Notes: generated from the letters alone by a model not told the origin. 64,000 nt of DNA from Meandrina meandrites (GCA_963693305.1 OY855904.1:35655417-35719416), one strand, 5' to 3'; positions 49,256 to 61,024 are shown, numbered from the stretch's first letter. Numbers and translations are program-made.

Positions 49256-49324
<69 letters not shown>
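49256..49324. repeat. (GATT)n tail of the LINE
   Basis: About 17 tetranucleotide units directly after the LINE 3' UTR and its AATAAAG motif, as expected for the microsatellite tails of CR1/L2-like LINEs. Confidence 0.9.
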
Positions 49325-49325
<1 letters not shown>

Positions 49326-49390
49326 AATGGGGAATCTTTAAAATTGGGAATCTTTAAAATGGGGAATCTTTAAAAGCGGGAATCTTTAAG

Positions 49391-50330
49391 TGTTTGTGGT
49401 ACTTTTTTTCATTGGAAATATTTCCGCTATGTTTCTTTCTTTCTGTGAACAAATAATGATAAAATAAATCTAATTATAGTGATAAAAAGGAACGCAACAC
49501 TAACATAATAAGAATTCTATGATTGTATATTCTCATTACTGTTACGTGTAAGATAAAACGATTAGGTTAATCTAGGTATCAGTGCTGTGACGTACTTCCC
49601 CTTATTGTCTCGTACCAGTTTTATCCCGCCGTGTTACGAAACAGTCAGTCCTTCTCACACGCCTTTCACTTGCTCACTCCATATAGCTCGCTCCCTACCC
49701 ACCCTTTCCTTTTTTACTTTTTGTTTTATCGTGTCATATTTTATATTCTTTAGTTCGTTGCCTACGGCATGGGTTTGTGATGTTATTGTTTGATTGTGGG
49801 CGGCTTTCGAAATTAATCATTACCTGTCAATAAATAAACTGCCGGTCTGTCACGCCAACACTGCTTGATGCTTTCACTGTCTCAAACGTAGCCTGCAGAA
49901 CAGGCTTTTTTTTTCGCGCGCCTCGCAAACTAACTAAATAAATCTCAAACGTGTCCATTATACCGACTGGAAGCTTTGCGCGAAGTCATTGATCGCACGC
50001 GGGAATTAATTTGCACATTACTTTAGTGATAATAATCTACCCTCCCTTTTCCCATTAGTTTTTTTTTATTTGCAGACTGCTCTTCAGTAATTTTCTGATC
50101 AATGAAGCGGCAAGCGAAAGCAGTGATTCCTGATGCACTTTTTTATGGATTTTTTGTTCAGTCATTAAGCAAGTTATGACTGACTTCAGATCAATATCTA
50201 GTGCTGATGCATTTTTAGTAACCGCAAAAAAAAAAATGTTGCGTGGAACAAACTACGTACTTCAGCCTTGAAGCGGCATTTCCACTGTTGTCTAATTTGA
50301 CACGTGCCATCGGGCGCAAGCAGTTTTTAT
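49391..50330. other. Unique DNA inside the foldback-like element
   Basis: No protein, RNA or nested element recognised. The interior of the foldback element to the right of the LINE. Confidence 0.4.
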
Positions 50331-50531
50331 ATTTTAAAGATTCCCCGTTTTAAAGATTCCCCATTTTAAAGATTCCCGCTTTTAAAGATTCCCCATTTTA
50401 AAGATTCCCGCTTTTAAAGATTCCAGTTTTTAAAGATTCCTCGTTTTAAAGATTCCCCAGCTCATTCCCCATTCCCCATTTCCCATTCACCGATTCCCCA
50501 TTCCCTGTTTTAAAGATAGCCTATGTTTAAT

Positions 50532-52568
50532 AACGGACGTTCTTCGGACTGAAATAAACAGTTTCAAGCTTCATTGTTGATAAAATAATACCGCCTTTTA
50601 TTATTCAACAGATTTATTTTAGGATGTCATCATTGGTGTTATGCCTTTTGTTTAGGGCTGACTCGATAATTTTCGTTGTTTAAAGAATTATTTATAAGTC
50701 TTATCCGAAACCGGACCAGATCGAAAAGCAGAATAAAACCGCCGCTTCGTGCAATGTACAAGTTAAATAACAATTCTTGCAGCTTCATTTACTTTTCTCT
50801 TGCTATTCAAATACAATTCGAGATTGCTTTGCAAGTTTTTGAGGTCCGGGTTAGATAATCCAGATATCCTGAGGGCTACCCTGAGGATAAGAATAAAGTG
50901 TTACTGCGGCTTTTTTAATTTCAAGTGATCATGGCGTTAAAAATAACGAAGTCACGATACCAGGCTGTTTGTGAACAGCTCTGTACAATCAGTTAGTTGT
51001 TCCAAGGGAACTACAAGCATCAAACGATTAAACAAGCTCTGTGTCTGATGAGTCGTCGATGCCATTAAAAAGATTGCACATGTAGCGGTTTTTCAAAGAA
51101 TTTATTCAGTACGTCCAAAAAGTAAAACGTATACACTATTTTGAGCTTAATCTTCAAATATTTGCAAGGTGCAAGTCAAACCGATTAGCTTTATGTTATT
51201 GTGTTCTGCAAACATCATCACGTCAAAAGCCCTAATTTGCATATTTAGCAAACAGAGCTTGTCGCACATTGTTGGTAAAAAAACGCAACTTAAGTGCCAT
51301 ATAAATGAAAAGTTAAGAACCTTCAGAAACATTATAATGATGAACACCTATCAAAAAAGGTTGATTTTAATGATAAAATCAACGCACTTAAACTAAGGGC
51401 GGCAATGTCGGCAAACAAAGATGGAACTAGTTGTATACCTTTTGTGAAATCTGTCAGTACCGTCAGGGGTCATTTGTATTGAATTCTTAAACGTGCTTCT
51501 CTTATATATATAAAAAGATACTCACTTTGTAAAGCATATGGAACACACATGTTTGCTTTGTTGAATAAAACATGGTTGGCTCAGTAACCTAAAATCAATA
51601 GCTGTACTAATATTACCCATTGATTTATGGGTGTGGAAATCCCCTTTTCTTCAGAAGGTAAAGATAATTTTTTAATTCATGTTTAAAGTAAAATAATCGT
51701 GATAGTGACCATGCATCTAAAATTCTTGATATTGATCGTTAAGTACATCTCTTAAAGTTAATTGCACAAACAATCCCATCATGCTATATAATGATCATTT
51801 GAACTGAGCATCTACCACATCATGTCTCATGAGATGTCAACACATACCAACTAATTGCTAACTGCTTCCCAGGAGACAGACCCCGCCCCCCCCCCCCCCC
51901 CCCCCCCCCTTCCCCCCGAAAAAAAACGGTCCTGCCTTTAGTATTGATACATCATAGAAAAGGATTTGGTATTCAAGTACAGAAAATAGTTTAAATTGTA
52001 AACCTATCCAGCAGCTAGTTACACTCAACAGTCTGTATGAAGGACAATAAAGAGAATTTTGTGAAAAACCAAGGAAAAATATAACAACTCACTGCCTCTT
52101 GTTAGCATCAATATACACGACTTTAGATTGTTCACAAGAAAGTACCCTAAATATATCGTACCGTGAGATTTAAAGTACTGTATTCGATTGAACGTTTTTA
52201 TGAAGCTTTTTATATTTAAAACTTTTATCTTCTTATAGCAACTGTCTAGTGGACATAATAATGCACCACAGGTTTTCCGAAGCAGTTTGATTAATCAGAA
52301 GCAGAAACAAAGAACTTCTATAAGAAAAAAGCATTCAATTAAATCCTTAATTTTAACTGCATTTTGGACCAAATTTTGACATAATATTCTTAATGATACC
52401 AAATACAAAAACCTTCATCTACTTGGACCAATATTTTTATGATGATTAATAACAATAATGACGTGAATATAAACAAACTTACAAGTGAGGTTTGACCACT
52501 TAGCGTCCTAAAAAGCCTAAAATTTCTATATTTCTACTTCTCACTTAAAAACACCCACACATAGCTTA
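50532..52568. other. Non-coding region, no gene seen
   Basis: AT-rich DNA. A C-homopolymer of about 35 bases is present at about 51878-51917 next to GGAGACAGACC. Short frames only. Confidence 0.45.
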
Positions 52569-52778
52569 TTGAAGGATGTGCTTTTGTGTTCATATCTTTC
52601 CTCAAAAGGCAATTATACTCATACTTCGTATGTGTCAATTGAAGGATGCGCTTTTGTGTTCATATCTTTCCTCGAAAGGCAATTATACTCATACTTCGTA
52701 TGTGTCAATTGAAGGATGCGCTTTTGTGTTCATATCTTTCCTCGAAAGGCAATTATACTCATACTTCGTATGTGTCAA
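52569..52778. repeat. Tandem repeat, 70-base unit, three copies
   Basis: Three successive copies start near 52569, 52639 and 52709 with TTGAAGGATG and contain CTTTCCTC, AGGCAATTATACTCATACTT and CGTATGTGTCA. The second and third copies are nearly identical; the first has a few differences. The unit is not a multiple of three, so the repeat-like peptides in overlapping frames are not meaningful. Confidence 0.9.
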
Positions 52779-54191
52779 TTGTTCACAATGCTCTTTTGTT
52801 CGGTAAAACTGGAATTAACTACAATTGGAATAAATATAATTTGTTAGTCTGTTATTATCTATAAGGGCGTCTTGGGACTGTTGGAAGTTAATCGAGTTCT
52901 TTACGGCCCAGTTTCAGTTACCTAGTCACCATATAACATAAATTGCTTGAAAAAATGATTTTCCGAGTAAAAGATAGAGCTGTCTTTGCAAAACGAGGAT
53001 ATCAATCCTGTACATGGAAACAATGGATTTCGACATGTCTGTGTCAGGTAAATTTCCTTTGAACCTTGAGTTCTCATTTTGCACACATAGAAGTAAAGGA
53101 ATTAGTAATATCTACTGAAGACTTAACGCAGAGCTCCACAGTTAGTTTTTAATGACCTTTATTTAGTATTTTGAATTTACGCGATGAGGATACCATTAAA
53201 ACTGCGTTATTGAGAGAGATGCCAATAAACGCGATATTATCGTGTCTCTTTTTCTGTTTATTGGTTACGAAATTGTAAATTACAGCGCTATATTAACTTG
53301 GGTCCTCGCCTAAGCGTCAAAAATCAAGTTGGTTTTTTTCCTCAATGAGTCGTCGAAAAACTTCAATCTAGCTTTTGCTAATTCGGTTTTACAGTTCCAG
53401 CAACGGTCCTTTTCACGATATAACTTGAAAAGGAGCTGGACGAAAGTCAGTTTAAAGCAATTTTTCGTGTGTAAGAGAATTTGTTTATTTGCAGTTTATA
53501 GTTGATCATCGAAGCAGTGCTCGCTAAAGCGGCGTAAACGTGCTTTAACACGTTTTGGTTTGCTAAATGACTGTATTTTGGTCGAATGATCCTGTTTTAT
53601 CGTTGCTTAATACTTAAGAGAATAATGTAGATACCGAATGAATTTCCTTCGGTTTTGCTAAACAATGAACTCAAGTACAAACTCACAACGAAGCTGAAAA
53701 TGTGTTAACATCAGATCGACTCGTATAGACATTTTAGCACGTGATCGCTGTATTTTCCAATGTTTTCTTTTTTCAACTGTTTTGGTTTGGCTGAATAACT
53801 TAATTTAGGTCAAATTATTCTGTTTGTCGTTGTTCAGTACTTTAAAGAATAATGTCGAGTCAAAATACACATGACGGGGAAAAGTGTAAAGCGATACCAC
53901 ATACTAAAATGTGTTATTGACTAGATTTAGCCAAGCCTAAAAGTGACGCTCTTCAATTATTTTTTAACGACCTTTAATATTTTATTCTGAATTTATGCTA
54001 TAGATGATTAAGAATTTGGTAATCTGAGAAATGTCTATAAACTTGCTGTATAGAGTTGGGTTCCTCACGAACGCTTAATTTTCACAGTTCAAGCAACGGT
54101 TACTACATTCGCCTCTATACTGTATACATTCAAAGAAAGCCCTCATGTAAGTCATTTTAAAGCAGTTTTTCGTGTGTAAGAGAATTTGTTT
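52779..54191. other. Non-coding region with a degenerate internal duplication
   Basis: The segments around 53150-53530 and 53960-54430 are diverged copies of each other. Shared blocks include GACCTTTA, GTCAGTTTAAAGCA-type sequence, TTTTTCGTGTGTAAGAGAAT and the following TTTGTTT. The second copy has been split by a SINE. No coding exons are seen. Confidence 0.5.
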
Positions 54192-54371
54192 GATAAAGAT
54201 GATATGTTCATTTATAATTTGTCCCGATGGGAATTGAACCCATGGCCTCCCAGATACCGGTTGGGCGCTCTAACAACTGAGCTACAATAAACTCGTGGTG
54301 AGCATGGCCATTTTTCATCGTTATCATTAATTCACCGAGGTTAAACTTCACCATCTTCATTATTTGTTGCG
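54192..54371 (-). mobile_element. tRNA-derived SINE-like insertion with 12-bp target duplication
   Basis: On the minus strand a tRNA-like head lies at 54291-54219: an A box (TAGCTCAGTTG), a D-arm GCTC/GAGC, an anticodon arm with CCGGTAT as loop (the anticodon would be GGT, Thr), and a B box (GGTTCAATTCC) with a perfect ATGGG/CCCAT T-stem. The acceptor stem pairs poorly and position 33 is C instead of T, so it is not a working tRNA. GAGAATTTGTTT flanks the 180-base insert exactly (54180-54191 and 54372-54383), and the related copy at about 53470 has the site uninterrupted. Confidence 0.75.
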
Positions 54372-54383
54372 GAGAATTTGTTT

Positions 54384-56030
54384 ATTGGCAGTCTGTAATT
54401 TAAGGTGCTCGCTATCTAATAGTTTTGAACCGTCTTGGTTTGGTTGAATAACTATTCTGTTTTATCGTAGGCGTTGCTAAATACTTTAGAGAATTTTATG
54501 TCTGAGATAACTGACTGAATTTCTTTATTTTTGGTAAGCAATGTACAGTTTGTAATTTGCAAATGCGTAATCATGTTTTTAATTTGATCCTTGCAACGGA
54601 ATAATTTAATTTTCTTTTTGCAAAACTTTAATTAAAGATTAATCCTACAAAACGTCACAGTTACCTCCACTAACTAAAACACGAAAGTTTGAAACGAAGC
54701 ATTTAATAGAAAATGTCTGTATAAAGTGTACAAAAAAGCGATTAAAGCTAAGAGCTTACAAAGCAAACTAAATGGAATTTACGGGAAGATCTTGAAACCG
54801 ACACAACTTCGAATCCGTTCATAAAGTATAAAAAAGATTCTCACAATAAAATTAGACTTAAGCTTAAGTGTATACATTTATATTTGTTACCTCATCTTGC
54901 CGATTCTGCAGGGAAAAGCTTTCAAACCAGCTCAATGAAGTTCGGCAGAAAAAAAAAAGTGAGTTCATAACCGATTAAGTTCACTGAAGTGAAGGATAAA
55001 AGACTGTTAAAAGCTACACGGATAGAGAGAAAGAGATTAATCTTAGCTGATAATCATATGTCGGTGCTGTTAAAAAAAGCATATTAAGAAACTACGTTTC
55101 GTTTCCAATATTCATTAACAGGAACCGTGAACAATGCTTTAACTCTCGCCCGTTTTTACTTGAATACGATATATCATGTTCAGCTCGGCACTAGTTATTT
55201 CGGATCTTCCGGTTAACAGGTCATCCTAAATCGTTTGTCATATTAAAGTTTCCATGGTGCAGATGAGTATACAAACTCTTCGTTAAAGTTGAAATGGAAT
55301 GTCAATATTTTTAACATGAGAAAAAAACTGAAGTAACACACAGTCTTCTTAAAGATTAAATTTCTACGGCAAGTATAAGGTAATTCTTAACGAATGTAAA
55401 TAAGACTCCAAATCAAGGGCAAAGGCAACCTCGTGCCAGTCATTTTCCGTGCGTACGTACGGGACAACCAAAATTTTTCAGCTCGATAGGTTTACCAAAT
55501 ATTCTCCGCTCTCACGCGCCAGCTCCGCTATAAGAGATTTATTATCCAACGTTTTCCTTTCCAAAATGCTGACTTTCCACCGTTTTATTATCATTTACGA
55601 GGTCAGCAGGAATAAGGGGACTACATGGAACTTGATAAACTGGGCTTGTGGAGAACAAATGTCGTGAGATATTTGTAATCTTTGCCAACTCCAGGAAACA
55701 GGGTTGGATAATAAATATTCGTTTACGACTCAAATTCACGTACATGCGGAGGTTTTCAACCCACTCAGTGATAAAAAATGAAAGTAACATAGAGCAGCTG
55801 GAAAATATTAAAGTAGCTTTACTCGTTTTTTTTTTGGAAATAATAGACACCAACGGTAAAGTTGCATTAATTTAAACGTTTAATATTTGCTTTTCAAGCA
55901 TTTGTTTATCTCGACACTACACTGCTAGCATTGCATGAACCTTAGTTTTCACATCGCATAACTTTATGTCTGTTATGGAAATTATAACTGAAATAAATGT
56001 AACGCCTTTATAACTGGTCTATAGTTCCAG
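54384..56030. other. Region upstream of the Pax gene 4 paired-box exon
   Basis: No exon is firmly recognised. The missing first coding exon of Pax gene 4 should lie here or further left. One formal candidate is the frame 55744-55855, which begins with ATG and stops at AACG/GTAAAG in the needed phase 1, but its hydrophobic composition is unlike the first exons of the other three genes. Confidence 0.35.
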
Positions 56031-57290
56031 GAAGAGTGAATCAACTGGGTGGTCTTTACATCAATGGAAAACCTTTACCGAAAGAGACTCGGGAGGAAAT
56101 CATTGAATTGGCACGAGTAGGAGTTCGCCCTTGCGATATTAGCCGCCGCTTGAAAATTACCCATGGCTGTATCAGCAAACTGCTGTCAAAATACCAAAAA
56201 ACGGGATCTATCAACCCCGGATGGGCTAATGTCGGTAGACCAAGAGTGATCACTCCCAAAATAGAACAGAAGATAGAGCAGTATAGGCGAGAACAACCAG
56301 GAATTTTCTCATGGGAGCTGCGCGATCGTCTTCTCCACGAAAATATTTGCAGCCGAGAGAACCTCCCTTCACTGAGCTCTATCAGCCGACTAATCAAGCA
56401 TAAGATGATGGCTCGTGCTGCTGGTAACAGGCAAGAGTACAAGGCCAATGAAGGGAATTCGCGGAAAAGGAACAGCACCTCTTCTCATTGTATTGATGAA
56501 ATTTTAAACCACCAAGTCGAAGAACAAACGGGGCTCCAAAGTCCACAACACCAAGGTACTAGGGAATAGAAATCACTCAAAACTTTGAATCTTGCAAAAC
56601 ACAAACTTCGCAAGTTTCCTGCATTAATTCCTAAGTAACCTTTCTGTAAAAGAATCTGGGAGTGTACAAAAAAATGGCGAAGTGGGAAAAAGTCAACCTT
56701 GCCTCCCCGGGGGGGGGGGGGGGGGGGGGGGCACTCCCTTATAAGGGCTTAACGGGGACGTGCGGCCCGACAGGGTATGGTTTTCAGGATTTTTGTCTTG
56801 AACGGGGTATCTATTTCGCCCCTTTTTGTCTTAAACGGGGTATCTTTACATGGACCAACGCCTTAAACAGGATAAGCAAATATGTTTATTTTATAGGAAC
56901 TTAGCCACAAGCTGAATTTTTACAAGTTCTTCCTTAGTGTTGACTTCCATTGACTTCGGTATTGATACCAAGCTTAATTCCCGATTGGTTATGCTACAAC
57001 AAATGTCTTAGACAGGGTATCAAAAATTGGTATTCTGTCTTAAACAGGGTAGGAAAATCAGAGATTCCTGTCTTAAACAGGGTCAGGGTTTGGGCGGCCG
57101 GGCCGCACCTCCCTACCTGAGATTCTGTCAAGTACCCTCCCGCCGCCCCCGGGCTTGCCTCTCAGTATCGTGGTATTTTATATTTCTATGTTTTATTTCG
57201 ACCTCTCGTAAACCTGTGCCATTTCAAGTCTACTCTATTGATAAAACAATGAAACCAAGGAACAGACCAGATAGACAGCAAATAAATTCG

Positions 57291-57367
<77 letters not shown>

Positions 57368-58611
57368 TATTATTATTATGATCATCCCATTTTCTTTTTT
57401 CCTTTCCCATTAACCACTGCGTCATCAATTCTCCCCGTTTGAGACGATCAAGGACTAGGGACGAATACTGTGTTACTCACAATGTGTAGGTTGTTGGTAA
57501 TATAGGTTGTTCTAAGTATTTCGCCTGCCTCCTCATTTAAGAGCTAAAATACTAACAAGTGTCTATGATCTAACAGGTGCTCCTTCAGTAGCAGATGAGG
57601 AATGCCTGTTGATTCGCCGACAGCGTCGGCAACGCGCAAAGTATACAAGCCGTCAACTTCACGATTTGGAGGTAGAATTTGAGAGGAACCCGTATCCTAA
57701 TGCATGGGATCGTGAGACATTAGCACGTAAGCTAGGAATCCACGAGACAAGAATCCAGGTAATGCAAGGCAGCTCATAAACTGAGGTTTATATGAGTTTG
57801 ACCATTTTCTCTTGGTTTGACAAATAGAGGTGAAAAAGCGTGTAATGACTAGACAACCTCTAGCCAGGCAGCAACTTTTGCTTGTCAGTGGTCAAGGAAT
57901 TTTCGTAAAAACAATGTTGTTTATGTTTTACTACTTACAAAATGGTTCGCAAATCGCAGTAAAGAAAATATTAGCATTTAAACAAACTTTTTAACAATGG
58001 CTAATGATCTCATATTTAAAAAGCACGACTGGAATAATTTTTTTATAGCACCCGAACCCATTGGAAATCAATTAATCATTTAAACAATTATCACTTAAAA
58101 ATTCTGTTCACAATTCGGGATGTAGGACATCAACGAAAATGTGGAGGTCAAACCCACAGGAGAAAGCGTTATATAGAGACCCCTGGCTGAAGGAATAGTT
58201 TAATTCCAAGATATGGCAATACATTCTTTAAGGGCTCGATCTCCATTCAATGCCTTACTAACAATTTGCAATGTCCGACAACAAAGCGTCGCGCAAGGTA
58301 TTTTTCTATTAGGAAGTGATGGTATACCACGCCATACACCTAGGGTAGAAACCAACTAGATTGTCGAAAAAATATCTTCTTTCCGATTATGTAACCGTCT
58401 ATATTATCCTTAGGTGTGGTTCTCTAACCGCCGAGCTAAAGGAAGAAGAAAGCCTTATGGAGTTGGAGCTATTCAGACGCAACCTACCTCACCTCTAGTG
58501 TGTACATGTCACAGGTATTCTGCACCGCTCCTTACTCCATGGATGATTGAGTCCGGACCTTCAAGATTGTTCTTCCCCTCACCTGGATATTGGGAATATG
58601 AGTCCTCTTGA
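56031..58611 (+). CDS. Pax gene 4: divergent paired-box homeobox factor (first exon not found)
   Basis: Exons seen: 56031-56555 (paired domain and linker), 57577-57758 (homeodomain 1-46), 58414-58611 (rest, stop at 58609-58611). GT-AG junctions, phases as in the other three genes. The paired domain starts inside the codon of a Gly that needs an upstream exon ending in G. Motifs: [45 protein letters not shown]. The linker has an octapeptide-like HCIDEILN. Homeodomain: RRQRRQRAKYT (Ala and Tyr where Thr and Phe are usual), [31 protein letters not shown] with Ser at position 50. The tail ends WEYESS. It pairs with gene 3, from which it is divergent across 14 kb of transposon-rich DNA. An AATAAA at 58741-58746 fits as polyadenylation signal. 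Nuclear regulator by family. Confidence 0.9.
56700..57165. repeat. GC-ended dispersed repeat in intron 2 of Pax gene 4
   Basis: Starts with a G-homopolymer of about 24 bases after CTCCCC and ends with CCCTCCCGCCGCCCCCGGG. Inside are degenerate repeats of the type CTTGAACGGGGTATC / CTTAAACAGGGTA. It lies wholly inside the intron after exon 56555 and resembles 14455-14840. The frame reading through it is a continuation artefact. Confidence 0.55.
57291..57379. repeat. (TTA)n microsatellite in intron 2 of Pax gene 4
   Basis: About 29 trinucleotide units with a single interruption near 57363. It gives long poly-Ile and poly-Asn frames that have no biological meaning. Confidence 0.95.
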
Positions 58612-58740
58612 GTAAAGTTATCACTTCTACAAACTATAACGTGGAAAGCATCTTACTTGCAATGTAGCCCAGGAGTCTCAGGAGTTACACTTTGGCGTCT
58701 TCTTTAGCAGTTTGGCCGGACACTAAAGAGATTCCCACTT

Positions 58741-58746
58741 AATAAA
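58741..58746 (+). terminator. AATAAA polyadenylation signal of Pax gene 4
   Basis: A canonical hexamer 130 bases after the stop codon on the coding strand, a plausible 3' UTR length. No other canonical signal lies nearer. Confidence 0.5.
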
Positions 58747-61024
58747 CACAATTAAACTTGCACGCTCTCAAAATGAACAAACAAAAAAAGTGTACTCTCC
58801 GAGGTCTGTGTACCCTGCTTTTCCTTGCTGTTTAATCAGTTGAGTTTAAAAATATTATAAATGTAATACTTAACTTTGTATGTAGCTACACCAAGAACCA
58901 TAATCCAGGTACCTGATCACACATAAATATTACTAAAACGAGGAACGGGGAATCGGGAACGGGCGACCAGCGGTACTTTCCACAAAATTAATATGGTGGA
59001 CAAAAAAATGGAAGCATAGAAGAACTTTTAGTCCAACTGGCTGCAATCTGCAAAACAGCAATGTTACGAAAAAAACTCGAACTCTTAAGCCGAGTGCCAA
59101 TTTAAGGCATTGCTTCTTAAAGCATGAAAAGGAACTGGCGAGAAAATCAAAGCCTGTTGTGAAGAATAAACAATACACTCCAGAGCAGGACTTTTCTTGC
59201 CACACATCAAGCTATTATTGAAATAAGAACAACTTTTACGCCATTGATCAACTGATTGTTGAAGCATTTAAATAAAAATACAAAAGGTAAGTTCAATCGA
59301 CGTTTCCATGGTTTCAGCATCTTTATTTAGTTTAAAAAGTCCTTCTCCTACGAGCAAATAATGAGTAACTTAGCCAAATTAGGTCACCGGTCACTCGGCT
59401 GGAGTTCCATTTTTCTGTGATACTGCTACCTAGGCCAGAAGGCATTTTACACACAAATCAACCAAGTTTATACGATTTCAATTTTCTTTTAAAGTTTATA
59501 TATCAGAGATTTAAGGTATAATTTGCTGACCAGTATATTCAAGATCAGAATTCCGTTGTTAGTCAGATTTGAACTGTCAAATCAGTCAATAAGTAAATAT
59601 TAATATATATTATACATTGTTATGGTGGATTTGTGAGCAAATCTCGTGGAAAATACCCATTTCACATTCAAAACCACCCGACCGGCCAGCCAGTTCTGAC
59701 AAATGCAAAGCGCCCTACGTCATGGCTTCCCAGATTCCGTGTTCCATTGCTCGAAGCAAACGTAAGGAACAGCATTGTTTAGTTTTATTATAAACGCGTG
59801 AAACCTTATGTTTATGCGTAATGTGTCTGCAATTGCCCAATACTAATACTGTAGTCATCACTGTACCTTGTCCATGGCATGTTTTATATTTATTTAACGT
59901 CATTCGAGCAGATTGCAGGTGGATATCGTCCAAATATGGATTTTTAATATGATGTTTAAAAAGTTTAAAAAGCCTTAAGATTTATTGCGAGTGAACTAGA
60001 TGCTGTTTTCGTATTAGGAAGTGTCTCTTCAAATGATATTATGTGTTTTTTTTTGTCTTAAATCAATCACCTAGCCAATCTTTATTTTGTCCCAATTGAA
60101 GACTAAAATAGTTTTTAAATCACAACAAAGAAAATGCGAGTACACGACTAAACTGACAGAGTGGCCCGCTTGTTCTCATCATAGTAGCCTTTTATGCGCT
60201 ACTGGATGACAACCGTAATACAGTAAACAGAGTTTAACATCGTCAAGGAACTAAGTTAATTCAGTGACGAAGCAGCAACAGTAGACATTTAGAATTCGAG
60301 AGGTAAAGAAACCAACTTAAAGCCGACGGTTCCAAACGAAGCGAAGCAAAATCCTCAACTGCCTATACAATCCTATTCCAATTCCAAATTATGCAATTGA
60401 TGTTTTAGAGAACTCTTTAGACGTCCAAAATCTTCTTGGTGAGAAATTAATCGATCCTCTTCAGTGTCTCGTTCAAACCAAGTACGAATTTTGTCTCGGA
60501 AGAAACGCCTCTATGTCGTTCAATTCAGTCTTTGCTGAGACGTGCACGACTGACCGAAACGTAGTGAAAATTTTCTTGTAGTCTTTTACAAACGTTTCAT
60601 TTGAAATTTCTACTAACTGCAGTCATGTAGGAGAAATTTGGGCCGGCTTGGAATGAAGCTAAAACCCGGAGATTGATTGTAATTTTGAAAAATTTGAGAA
60701 GTTTTACATTGTAATACTTGGCACGCACTTCACAGTTCAAAAGTACTTCACTAGCTTCTCAAAAAAAATTACGGACTACCATTGGCTTTTCAAAATTAAT
60801 GCGCACGAAACAGGTTGCCGCGTCTACAATCTGCATCCACGAAGAAAAACATATATATATTTAACAATTATTCGCCTCAGGCTCAGTGAATCTCGGTGAA
60901 TATTCCCCGAGACATATTAGTCTAATTTTCAGAGGTGAATATCAGGAACTACAAAATGAAGAACTAAAACACGGAAACAACAAACACAGTGCTCGCTTGC
61001 ATACGCGTGAAAGAGTTTAAGACG
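58747..61024. other. Non-coding region downstream of Pax gene 4
   Basis: No supported gene in about 2.3 kb. Short AT runs (near 59600 and 60850) are the only simple structure seen. Confidence 0.4.

Larger units (their letters stand above)
47484..49324 (+). pseudogene. Broken non-LTR retrotransposon (CR1/L2/jockey-like LINE)
   Basis: Pieces in order on the plus strand: the region before the RT domain (WARYRGARNQATNMIIRAKR, 47484-47934), a frameshift near 47930, KATGIDG of the RT N-terminus, an internal deletion near 48195, then FRKQYSTETALAY after a frame change, MVLVDYNQAFDMVDH (motif A), GVPQGSILGPLLFVLFINDL (motif B, about 48481-48540) and MFADD (motif C). A MITE splits the frame just after MFADD. 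The C-terminus resumes at about 48832 with GRTFSATTTKCWNHLPL, followed by a 3' UTR, an AATAAAG signal near 49241 and a (GATT)n tail (49256-49324). Stops and frameshifts make it inactive. The 5' end and endonuclease are missing. Confidence 0.88.
47240..50521. mobile_element. Foldback-like element (3.28 kb), 10-bp target duplication
   Basis: The ends are inverted (GGCTATCTTTAAAA inward from both sides) and are built from tandem 15-16-base units of the GGGGAATCTTTAAAA type, about 200 bases on the left (47240-47442) and 190 on the right (50331-50521). TATGTTTAAT flanks it directly on both sides (47230-47239 and 50522-50531). Long sub-repeated inverted ends are the mark of foldback elements; a 9-10-bp duplication is typical of foldback and Mutator-like transposition. 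A further direct-orientation block of the units lies at 49326-49390. No transposase is visible; the interior holds a broken LINE and about 940 bases of unique DNA. Confidence 0.85.

Noticed and set aside
47240..50521. Reading the LINE as an independent insertion into host DNA
   Set aside because: The exact 10-bp duplication and the inverted sub-repeat ends lie outside the LINE, so the outer unit is the foldback-like element.
54219..54291. Functional tRNA-Thr gene on the minus strand
   Set aside because: A and B boxes are good, but the acceptor stem has mismatches, position 33 is not T, and the sequence sits inside a 180-base insert with target duplications, so a SINE head is the better call.
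57027..57413. 128-codon frame ending in a long poly-Ile stretch, with a poly-Asn frame on the other strand
   Set aside because: The homopolymers are translations of the (TTA)n microsatellite inside intron 2 of Pax gene 4.
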